Below are positions 46,459-57,058 of a DNA stretch of 64,000 nt, in pieces. The position numbers and the translations under genes are program-made. The notes under the pieces are model-generated. The model searched no databases and was not told the DNA's origin. It worked only from the letters and a program-made list of their open reading frames with translations. Numbering within the stretch: the first letter of the stretch is position 1; each line of letters starts with the position of its first letter. The DNA comes from Colocasia esculenta. Lineage: Eukaryota > Streptophyta > Magnoliopsida > Alismatales > Araceae. The stretch is taken from NCBI GenBank assembly GCA_014218235.1, contig CM024766.1, positions 49,255,359 to 49,319,358 on the forward strand, written 5' to 3'.

Positions 46459-47834
46459 TCATTTTGCTCTACGAGCCATATAAAAATCACAAGAAATAGG
46501 GCGAATAGTGTCAATGTACTCCTCATACTTCCATATATCCTCCCAGCTCTCCTACAATGCCTGGCCCACCATCTTACTCACTGTATACCTTTCCCAAGTC
46601 TTCTTAGCCTTCTTCATAAGCTTCTCGTTCTTCCCCAAAATGATCATATCGGTACAGTGGGATGAAGCCAGAATTCCCCGTGGTATTCCGAGCTGACAAT
46701 GGCACCGATGTGGTTGGTACACCACCATCTGATCTACACCCGCTAGCCACAAATATCTATCCTCCCTGGTTCAAACCCTGAACTCAATAGTCCTCATAAA
46801 CAGTGGCCTGACAATCAAATCCTCTACTGGGAAGTACCCCAGGTAGTCTCGCCAGGCATCTCTACTCTTCAAGTGTGCTGTCACACACTTAATCTCATCT
46901 TCTGGCTCATACCATGCCCTGCTGCAATGCACTGAACTCCGAAGGAAAATTCTGGAGGGGGTAGGCTGCTTCTCAGCAAAATCAAATTTCAAATGAGCCT
47001 CCATCCATACCTAAAGCAGGAACAAGCTCCCGCATGTGCGTCCACCTAAGCTCATCATGGTCAGGGAGCTGTAGAGGTGTGCCAGCACTGCAGGGGCAAG
47101 TGACTGCCCGCGCCACAGTAGAGACATGATCCCCACATGCTCGTAGAGGAGGAATTCGCCGCTTGTGGGGAACAAAAACACTCCGGCCAGGCAGAGTGTC
47201 AGTCCTCGGCTCGCCCTCTCCCCACCAATCTCCCTTGCATGCTAGATCAACCACCAGGCCATCCGGTCCAAGAAGATCCCATGTTTGTTCGTCATCCTCA
47301 GCACCTCTTTCTTGTCCTGTACGATGTCCACCAGGATCTCTTCCCACGGGAGAAGAGGAGTCGTCACATCGTACTCTAAGCAGCGCCTCCACCCCAGAAA
47401 CAATTCCACCTCTTCTAATAGCACACTTGCTTCAAACCCCTGGAACACAAATGTGTGTGTCTGTGGATGCCACCGCTCCACGAGTGCTCCCAGAGCGTCG
47501 AAACCCCACCACATCTCCTTCATATTCTTCGCCAGCACCACCATGAAAGTCAAGTTCCACATTCCAATGAAACTCCTCATATCTAGAGTAATGGCACTCA
47601 TCAGATTCACTAGCCAGGAGAAGGCCCGCACTTGGCCTTGAATCGGGAAAGCAGGCACTTCCTGCATCTAGAAGTGCTGTCAGGTAGAGTTTTGGGGCGT
47701 TTTTAGCCCAAGGAAGAGTAGAAACATACATTAATTACCTCTCCATTGGCCAGTCTGGTGCTTAGATGCCCCGGAACCTCGCTCAGAATCCTCGGGTTCA
47801 TGCTTATGGACTTTCTGGTCAATAAAGAGGCCAT
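46459..47834 (-). pseudogene. DUF7745-like / plant-mobile-type gene, antisense inside element B
   Basis: Exon 1 is 47834-47739 (MASLLTRKSISMNPRILSEV..., GAG/GTAATT donor) and exon 2 is 47661-46459 (GATGCAG acceptor), joined in phase. An in-frame extension upstream to ATG 47972 is possible. Exon 2 has the layout of plant mobile-type proteins: WWGFDALGALVERWHPQTHTFVF...EEVELFLGWRR, then ALLAHLY-like and VWMEAHLKF blocks, a RPLFMRTIEF segment and a VYQPHRCHCQLGIPRGI block. Four in-frame stops (after AWWLI, CGSLFLL, IEFRV and VGQAL) and no frameshift break it. The family name is from memory and tentative; relatives occur in plant transposons with unknown function. Confidence 0.6.
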
Positions 47835-47974
47835 GTTTTCTGCTTCAGTCCGTCCTTGGGTCCTCTGGTTCGTAGTTGGGAAAGGAAAGGATGGAGGAAG
47901 AAGATAGAAGAGTCCTTGTAGACTCCCAATACCTATTTTTTCGGCCTGATCCACTGGCAAGTAAATGTCCATAT

Positions 47975-49063
47975 CGTCGGACGCCAGTTTACTGTTAACG
48001 GCAGCAAGAGTGGACGTCTACGATAATTTGGCAGCAATCGGGGTGGACGTTTACATCCCGAGATTTTTAAAGCTTTATATGGTCATTATATTCTTATCTT
48101 GTGCTTCAAGTTGTCTTGTAGATATTTAAGCACAAGCCGCGCTTCAACTTCGGAACACTCATGCGACCGTGAGTGTCACACAGGTATGTCTAACATAGGA
48201 CCCCACCAGCGGCGAATAACTTGGCGACCGTGAACCCCGAGTTTCCCTTTACCAAAAACAATGACGGGTTTGCAATCTCTCAGTTATTCGTATGGCCTTA
48301 GAATTTTCCTCTAGTTCTAACTTGCATTTTAGATAGGAAACCCACACCAGCATGCACTGCTAACCGCTTTCTTGCTAACTAAAAAAAAAAAACAAAAAAT
48401 GGAGATGTTCCTTAATTACTCTGTGGCTCCCCAGTTCAGGTGGCCTACCAGGTCAACACCTCTTTTATATTTGAGCCGATTTCGGGCCTTTGTTGTCCCC
48501 CTTCGGGAACTTGTCCCACAATGCATATCATAAGTAGTCAATGCAGCCTTATTAAGTTCATGTGAACCGTTCGCCAACCATGAGCTTAATTCTGGACTTC
48601 AGGCTTTCCAAACATTGATTTCAGTCAGAATCTTTTGATAGTCCTTTGAGAGATCAACCAATCCCTTGTCTCCGCAACCCCCTAAATATGGACAGATGTC
48701 CTAATTAGGTCAGCGAGCCCAGACGAGCTCCGGTTATGAGACCCCCTCGATTCAACCGTCATATTACAACTCCTTTGACTCAGACACACCAGAAACTAGT
48801 CAAAGTCCCACACGGCAATGCCAGGGACCCTAACATTGGGTTGCAGTTGTAGTTACACGGGTAGATCACCCTCCCTCTTATCCTCATTTGTCTCTCAGAC
48901 GATTCGTCATTGATTTCTGGCCTAACTCATTCGTATGGCTTGCTAGAATTCCTATCTTCGGAGATGGCCCTTCGATTAAATCTCCACGTCCTTTGTTTAC
49001 CGAGACACCAACCTTTCAGTCCGATTTACTCCCTTGCAAGATCGGATGTCTCAGAGGGGTATT
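47975..49063 (+). other. Element B 3' non-coding region
   Basis: There is no coding sequence. At 47985-48065 a GTTAACGGCAGCAAGAGTGG block with GGACGTC motifs resembles 45362-45420. At 48225-48240 TTGGCGACCGTGAACC looks like a primer-binding site of a Tat element, which would imply remains of another LTR and leader before it. A CAGAGGGGTATT tract just before the LTR at 49064 could be the polypurine tract of B. Confidence 0.45.
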
Positions 49064-50314
49064 TGTAGATGCGATATTTGGCCCATCCCCGCGTGGTTTC
49101 ATGGCCCAATAAGGCCCGTTTGACCATTTGTTGACTTGCCTCAGATCCCATGTAGACGGCAGCATCGACTGCCGCTGACTGCATGTTGGCGGAAATCCCC
49201 CTGGACGCTGACTCTAGTTGGCATCCACCTATGTTGACACCTACATGGGGTTGGCGGCGGCATCGTTTGACGTCAACCTGGTTTTCCCAGGTCTGCGCAA
49301 CTGCCCGAGATTCCAGCCCACTAGCGCCATTCTCTCAGCCATGCAATGCATATAGCCGTTCCCAACAGGTATATGGGCCACCTTGGCACCCCATTGACCC
49401 AGTAAAAATCCTACTTGGCCTCTCCTCATTGGTCGGAGCATAAGCACATGGATTCCCAAGTGTGCAAGTGTGTTTCTTCACACTTGAGCATCCAAGGCTC
49501 TGAACTCCGACTCCACTGCCTATTTATGTCCCCCCTTGGCCTTCTAAGTGAGGGGAGGAGAGGCTGGACGTCCACACTTTGTCACTTGGAGAGAAGAGAG
49601 AGAAAAGTGCACCCTACCTTCCATCATCCTTCTTCCTCTTCCTCTCATCATTTAGGACGTCTAGGAGGCTTCATCCTGAGTTGGAGGAGCCCAGCAAGGA
49701 GTCAACAACGCCAAACAAAGAGGATCACCTCCCTTTTCTCCTTCTCCCTCTCTCTCTTTTCCTTTAGTTTTTTGTATGTCATACACACCCTAGGCACGTA
49801 GGGCACCCTCCTACACACCTAGAAAGGGGTTTCCCAATAAAAAAAAACAGAGGGAAGAAGGGTGGTCATAACACTTGGCCACCCCTCTTCTCAAGCCCGT
49901 AACCGGTACAGGACTCTCCTTTTGGGCCTTTTCCTTTCGTTTTGAACATTCACTACATTCCTTAGAGTCTAATAGAGTCTTTCTTTTGTGGCAGGAACAC
50001 TTGGACAAGACCGTGGAGCTCTCGTTCTTTGGCCGGCTGAAGAAGGAGAAGTTGGAGTCCCACAATCCACCGCTACGCGAGGCTACTGCACCAACGTGAT
50101 CACAACACCTCCTTGGGCACCGATAAGGCCCTGGCGATCACAACATCTCCCTTTCCTTTGTGGTTTTCTTTGTTTTCTCCTCAGTCAACTCGGTCAACCG
50201 GGGAGTCAACGAGGTCAACCAACAACCCTTAATCGCCAATGAGGGAGCGACGACATTCGTGAACGACCGGAGGATCCCACAGTCACCAGGAGTGTGGCGA
50301 ACGGAGCATCCACA
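49064..50314 (+). mobile_element. Element B 3' LTR
   Basis: It runs from TGTAGATGCG to GCATCCACA (1251 bp) and matches the 5' LTR at 11568-12817, with about 13 differences in the first 205 bp by eye. It is followed by TACCC (50315-50319) and then D LTR sequence, exactly where that LTR was left at 11567. Confidence 0.9.
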
Positions 50315-50319
50315 TACCC

Positions 50320-50661
50320 TACTTTGACAAAGTTGTGTAAACCTGTACATATGAAGTGTGGACCATCAAAACATGTCATTATTAATAAAATATGAAATAT
50401 TAAGTATCAAAAACATGTTGTTTAGTAATGATTGTAATATGTACAATATGTCAACATCAAAACCAAGGTATGAGTGTATAGACATTATCCACAACCAAAT
50501 GTTTTAGTCATCATTAAAATCAAAGTATGAGAGTGTGGACATGATCAACATGAAGATTTTTACTCATCATCCAAATGAATACACAACTCAACAATCTTCC
50601 ACGTATATACAATATGACATCAGATTGTGTATAAAATGTCATCATCAAAACACAACTCAAA
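50320..50661 (-). mobile_element. Element D left LTR, piece 3 of 3
   Basis: It starts TACTTTGACAAAG and matches 56713-57058, the U3 start of the right D LTR. The LTR tip reads TTTTTGAGTTGTG on the minus strand, where the right LTR has TGTTGAGTTGTG, so the first bases are degraded. The D polypurine tract follows. Confidence 0.85.
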
Positions 50662-50664
50662 AAT

Positions 50665-50905
50665 CTCCCCCTTTTTGATGATGACAAAACATGACAACAT
50701 TCTTTCACAGAATAACATTCTCTCCCCCTTTTTGACAACATCAAAAAGAGTGAAAGGAACATGCAATGCAATGTGAATCTCTCCCCTTTTTAAACTTTTG
50801 CCCATTAAAACAATATCCCCAAAGATCAAGAGTATGACTAGAGGTCTCACAAATCACACAAATATGGAGAATTCTCCCTCTGAGTGAAACAACTCTCCCC
50901 CTTTG
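50665..50905 (-). repeat. Four Sirevirus-type polypurine tracts of element D
   Basis: On the minus strand, AAAAAGGGGGAGA-type tracts occur near 50665-50684 (with GATGATG context, directly at the LTR), 50721-50735, 50779-50792 and 50893-50905. Repeated polypurine tracts next to the 3' LTR are a Sirevirus signature and identify D as such even without pol. Confidence 0.8.
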
Positions 50906-52888
50906 ATAGAATCGAAGTTATCCACCGTCAACTGAATGGGGACCAATAGAAATGATGTGAAACCAATAGTAGTGATGAAACCAATTGATTGGGGCACAAA
51001 ATCAGAGATCAATGATAAAGTTGCTCTCCTTGAACAAGAGACTGGATTGCAAGGAGCACAAGCAATTTGATTTTGAAGGCGTCATGAAGGTATCAAGGTA
51101 CACAATGATTTTAGTATAGATAATATAATTGTACCTTTCATATTGTGCAGCCAGGGTTAAAAATAAAGATGATTTTTGTTTGAGTTCTTATGTCAGTCTT
51201 TTATCATCAAAAATCACTTCAAAAAATTTATTTACAAATGTGACATGGTATTTGTGACCTAAATTGAGTTGTCAAGAGTGTATATCATTAGAAAATCAAG
51301 GTTTTGATCTTAACACAATGTAGAATAACAATTTAACATTCTGGAACATTTTAGGTTAGCTGCACTTTATACACCTTTTTCATTTTCTGTTTATTTCTTT
51401 CATTTGAGATATTTCAGGAAATTTAGCAAAGAAGATTAAATTCATATTTTTCTATGCAAACACACACATTTACTTAGTGCAATAGTGTCTGACTACTAGG
51501 CATGTTAACTATTTGTTTGCTTCTTTTTAAATAGAGATAACTTAGCAACACTTTTTGACTCAAGTACAACCACGTCTCAGGTGGAATAACATGGTTACTT
51601 AGTGTACTAATCATTGTTCTGCAATTTTCCTTAAAATCTTTCTTTTTCCTGAAAATTTTCTTTCAGAACTTTCATTACATTTCATTAGGTGATAAGTAGC
51701 TTTTCCCTTAATAGATCATGGTCTTAAGTTGTTAAGATATCATTCTTAGCATTTGTTAAAAACAAAACTTTAGTTTTTCTAGTGATATAAAACTCAAGAC
51801 TACTCAAATGTCTACTAAAAGTGTTTTGCAATAAAAAATCTAAAATAAGTTTTAAGGATAAAGATAGACACATGACTATAGATCTTATTTTTCATCTTCA
51901 TGGTTAATTCAAGAGCACAAATATTTCAGATATTTAAAATTTTATTTCTCATATAAGAATATCAATGGAACCTTGAAAGAATTTGAATGAAATATGAAGA
52001 GATCAAGGATAAGCCAAAAATTGATTCTGAGATTGAATCCTTCACACAGAGCAGGGATGTGTGAGTTCAATCCAAATGAGAATAAAAGTATAAGAAATTC
52101 TGATCAAATATCATTCAAAGTGTTGATGATTGAGATTCAAGAGAGTGAATATAATTGTTTTATTTCATGCAAAATAAACATCATCAAAACACCATAACAA
52201 TTTCATAATTTTAAATGATTTGTCCTCAATTCATTATTTAAGACAGATTCAATAGTAGCATTTCTGAATAAAAATATGAAGAAGCTGTGTCGACACATGA
52301 TCTTCAATGTGTTGACACAAGACATTGAACACTCATTCAGAATGCAGCAACAAGAACATTTTTGCACTTTTTCAATTTTACTCCCCCTTAACATGTGCAT
52401 GGAATGAAAACGTTTGCAATCAATTCACACATGATTATGCACACAATTAGCTTTATGGAAAACATGAATTTTGGTACTTGGCGAAGTATTTTACTCACAC
52501 ATAATGATAGTTTTCAGACAAGCATAACTTGTCCTTCCACATTTCACCATTTGATATACCAAGAAGTCACAGGGAGGTAACATGTACTGCAAATCATGGG
52601 TAAATTTATACGAGCAACTTGATACAACCATGATACCCATTGATAAGATGAATTATTGATGGGGGCAGTATTAAAACACACTCTTCATTGTTTAGATAAA
52701 TAACTAAAAAGTTATTCCAACTTGAGCAATTCAATTCTGAAATGATATGAGATTTTACCTTAACAATCTTCATTTTTTTTTCAAAGATTTTACCTGTGTT
52801 CTCTAACTTTTCATGCCCTGCATAGCCATTGTCTTGATTCTAGATTCTAGATGGAAAGGTATGGCTACAAGGCTCATCAGCTTGCTGA
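50906..52888 (-). other. Element D internal non-coding region
   Basis: The stretch is AT-rich without recognisable protein homology. This is where pol should be, and none is found. One 12-bp perfect palindrome TGTGTCGACACA is near 52287. Confidence 0.7.
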
Positions 52889-55210
52889 TCAAGCTATCTT
52901 TGGGACCCACACTTGCTTGAGTCCTACAATGAAATCAATGTTAGAATGTAACCATGATTTCTGAATCCAAAAGGATTTTATTTTTGATATGGATGCAGTT
53001 CTTCCATTTATGGAACTATGAGCAGTATTAGTTCCAGATTTCTTTTTTGTCTTGTTCAATGCGTCTATGTTTTCATGAGATTTTTTATTTTTTGAATTTT
53101 TTATATAAGCAGCACTAGAATGATTTTGTGCAGCATTTCTGTGCATATACACATGGAATTTCTGAACATTTCTAGTATGAACATGATATTTATTTCTTTG
53201 TGTATGAACATATGCATTAGAAAGGAATTTCAAAGCATGCACAAAAAGATAATCTCTGTACCAATGGTCCCTAGAGATGTGACCAAATTTATGACATGTA
53301 AAACATTGGACTAGTTTGGCATGTTTATAGAAACTTTGATTTTTATTCCAGCAATGCTTGGCGAGATGACCAAGTTTATTGCAATTGAAACAGGTTTGAG
53401 AATTCCTTACCTGGTACTTACCTTGGCATGAGTACATATGATGGAACCCCCTTTTCCTTTGGGGAGCCTTTACCTTTTGGTAGCTTCTAACATGATGTGG
53501 AGTTTTGACAAATGAGGTTTTATTTTCAAATTTCTTTTTATTTTCAGGGTTATATCCTAAACCTTCCTTTTGAAAGTTAACCTTCATTCCAAGAAGATTA
53601 TTCAGATTGTTTGTACCTTGCACAAATTTAGACAAAGCAGATTTTTGACCTTCAACAGTCTTATTTAATTCAGTGATTTTCTTTTCAGAATTTTGATTTT
53701 TATTCACCGCAACTTCAAGTTCATTTATCAATTTTTCTTTTTCAGCTTTGAGCTTGTCATTCATCCTTTTTAGATTGTTGCATTCAATATTCAATGTTCT
53801 GTCAGAAAATAAGCTTTTAATTTTCTTTTTCAAATGATGATTTTCTTCAACCAATTGTTTAAGCTTTTCATTTACTTGATGATCATGAGCCATATTTGCA
53901 ATTTATTTCTTTAATTATTCAATTTTAGATTTCAGATTTTCATTTTCTTTTGAAATGGTTTGTGAACTTTCCAACATGGTTTCATTTGACTAAATTTCAA
54001 GTTTTAGAAGCTTATTTTCATATTTCATTTTCTTTATTATTTTATACAAATGTTCACAAAGATTTTTCAATTCATCATAAGATAATCCTTCATCATCACT
54101 GTCGGAACATGAATTCAGAAAATTATTAAAATTTACCGAATCATTGGAGCTCTCCCTGGCCATCAAGCATATTTTGCTTTCATCCTCATCATCTTTTGAA
54201 TTTTCTTCTTCCTCATCCTCTTCTTCTTCACTCCAAGTTCCTATCATAGCTCTCGGCTTATTTTTCTTCCACTTGGGTTGAATCTTCTTCTTAGTATCCA
54301 GACATTCTGGTTTGACATGCCCTGGTTTCCTACAATTGTAACAAACAACTATGTTAGAACTTTTGTTAGCAAATTATTTATGTTTGGAAGAGTTGTCAAC
54401 CTGAGGTCTTCTTTTAAGAAATCCTTTACCTTCTTTTCTTAAAAACTTTTTGAATTTTCTTGTGAGCAAGGCAGATTCACTTGAGTCATTTCCTGAGCTT
54501 GAAAATTCTTCTTCCTCAGTTGATTCTTTCACACTAGGACTTGCTTTAAGTGCTAGTGACTTCTTTTTCTTAACATTATTATCTGTCCTTTTCAAACCCA
54601 ATTCATAGTCATTAAGGAACCAATCAATTGGTCAACACTTGTAGTAGACAGATTCCTGGACTCTTCAACTACAACAGTCTTTGTATGCCAAATGGGAGTC
54701 ATGGATCTAAGAATTTTTCTGACAAGTTCATATTCAGTAAATGTTTTTCCTAGACTCTTCAAGCCATTTGTCAACAGAGTCAACCTACCATACATCTCTG
54801 AGATGGTTTCATCATTTTCTATTTTTAAAGGCTTCATACTCAGAAATTAACATGTTGGCTTTGGTTTCCTTTACCTCAGAAGTACCTTCGTAGATTACCA
54901 TTAGACGATCCCATACTTCTTTGGCGGTAGCACATGAGGAAACTCTTGAAAACTTCGTTAGGTGAAGGGAACAATGCATGATGTTCATTGCACTCCAGTT
55001 TGTATTTGACTTCTTGATTTGCTATGTTGTCCATCTTTCTTCATCCTCTGGGAGCTCATATGGTCCACTACTAACCACCTTCCAGATTTGATGGTTCTGG
55101 GCTGTTTAGAAGACTTGCATACGAGTTTTCCAGTAAGTATAGTTTGATCCATCAAAATAAGCAGGTCTATACATAGAGTGCCCTTCTGACATATATCCCC
55201 TTATATCCAT
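52889..55210 (-). pseudogene. gag: Element D gag (Sirevirus-type copia)
   Basis: It starts at ATG 55210 or 55192 with the copia gag opening (MYRPAYFDGSNYTYWKTRMQVF) and then ATAKEVWDRLMVIYEGT and a UBN2-like part (NDETISEMYGRLTLLTNGLKSLG, 54592-54837). A CYNCRKPGHVKPEC knuckle follows near 54330, then an acidic stretch, a coiled-coil segment and two more knuckle-like motifs (CFNCNKLGHLAKHC, and CFTCHKFGHISRDH with the last cysteine replaced). It ends WVPKIA at 52889, as Sirevirus gags do before pol. Stops occur after TRMQVF and after RWTT, and there are frameshifts near 54840, 54600, 54370 and 53990-53890. Confidence 0.8.
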
Positions 55211-55369
55211 TTCACATGTACTCTCCGGGCTATGCGGAAGCTTAAGCAATTTAAAAATCACTTCAAATTATAGTTCCATTCAGTCAAACAATTTTACTAA
55301 TCTGATGTGTGGGTGTGTGTAGTTGATGTGTGAGGCAATTAGATAAGTAGTGTGAAGGCGAAAATCGTA
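55211..55369 (-). other. Element D leader
   Basis: This is the non-coding stretch between the right LTR and gag. No TGGTATCAGAGC primer site is visible, so either it has mutated or the LTR end is misplaced by some bases. Confidence 0.5.
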
Positions 55370-57058
55370 TGCATACATCTAGCACAAAAAACAGATCAAA
55401 CCATTGCACATGAGATTTTTAGGTGGTTCGACTCCCAGATGGAGACCTACGTCCACCCCTCACTCAAATTAAGTGAGGCTTCACTAAACCGCTGATTCAC
55501 AGCTTCAAACAACTACTGACTCACAGCTTGAATATTGACTTACAGCTTGAACGCTCACTCACAGCATGCCAACCACTGATTACACAGCTTCTGCTAATTC
55601 ACAGCTTCAAGGTCAGACAGGCCTTCTCAATCCACACACACATAGTATGGATCAAACCGTCTACTCCAACTGGAGCAAACAACTAAATAAATTGGTGTAG
55701 AGAAGAAATCAGAAAAGAATCAAACTAAAGAGAGGTCTGAAGAAGTGCAGAAATAAGCAAACACTCTGCGCAGGAGTTGGATCTGGTCAGATGACTTCTC
55801 AAACTCCCAATTGCATCTTCTTCAAGCTTGAACTCATCGAATTCCTCTTCTGGTCACATCATAATGATCAATTGCCTCTAAATTTGAGATGAAATCTGAT
55901 GCTCTGCTTCAATGGCATCCGAATTGCCAGTACTTCTTCTTCTATTGTTGCTCCTCTTCTCAATCCACTCCTCTACTTCTTCACCTTCTTCTTTTAGAGC
56001 CTAGATGGTGAATTTGCCACCCAATCGATCTCCTCAGATTGAGTCTTCTGATCTGCAACCTCTAGAGCTTGAGCAGAGTGCTGGAGAAGCCCCTTCTTAC
56101 TTCCTCAACCTTTTCTTGGAGTTATGCGGGCTCTCTATCCGAAAAGGGGCATGGGGCACCTTTTTGTAGGTGTGTCCTAATCATTACCCAATGTGGGAAT
56201 CCATGTGTATGAGAAAATGATGCCCTAAGTAAGTGCACATATTGCTCACGTGTTGGTGTTGGAACTGCGGTTGTCGACAGACGCATAGCAGCTATCGACA
56301 GCTACTACCGCATATCTTCTGTCCAGAACTATGATTTTGAAGGTTTGTCTGGGCTGTCGACAGATGACGCAGCACTGTCGACAGCTACTGCTCAACTTGA
56401 TTCTTCCAAAAGCTAAGTGTTGAGAACGTGTCTGGGCTGTCGACAGACGAACCAGTGCTGTCGATAGCTACTGTTGAACTTGGATCTGCTAGAAACTTGA
56501 GTCGACCTAATCTTGAACTAGTGTCGACCTTACTTGCAACTAGTGTCGACTTGACTTTCCACTAGAGTCGACCTGATCTTGAACTAGTGTCGACTTGACT
56601 GACACGTGTTCTTCAGGAGCTTGCTGGGCAGACATTGTGAGTCGACCTGATGGTCAAGTAGAGTCGACCTGACAGAGCTAGTGTCGACCTGTCTTTCAAC
56701 TAGAGTCGACACTACTTTGACAAAGTTGCGTAAACCTGTACATATGAAGTGTGGACCATCAAAACATGTCATTATCAATAAAATATAAAATATTAATTAT
56801 CAAAAACATATTGTTTAGTCATGATTGTAATATGTACAATATGTCATCATCAAGACCAAGGTATGAGTGTATAGACATTATCCACAACCAAATGTTTTAG
56901 TCATCATTAAAATCAAAGTATGAGAGTGTAGATATGATCAACATGAAGATTTTTAGTAATCATCCAAATGAATACACAACTCAAACAATCTTCCACATAT
57001 ATACAATATGACATCAGATTGTGTATAAAATGTCATCATCAAAACACACAACTCAACA
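55370..57058 (-). mobile_element. Element D right (5') LTR, complete
   Basis: The minus strand begins TGTTGAGTTGTG at 57058; the inner end is probably GATGTATGCA at 55370. The whole LTR is the uninterrupted counterpart of the three left pieces. It therefore preserves the empty sites of solo LTR P (CTGCT, 56388-56392) and of element B (GACAC, 56708-56712). It carries TGTCGACAG palindromes (56271-56460) and many GTCGACCT motifs (56500-56710). The right flank is the RT of element G. Confidence 0.85.

Noticed and set aside
43160..47834. Functional host MAIN/MAIL-type genes
   Set aside because: Several in-frame stops, a location between the B LTRs and antisense placement after pol favour transposon cargo that has decayed.
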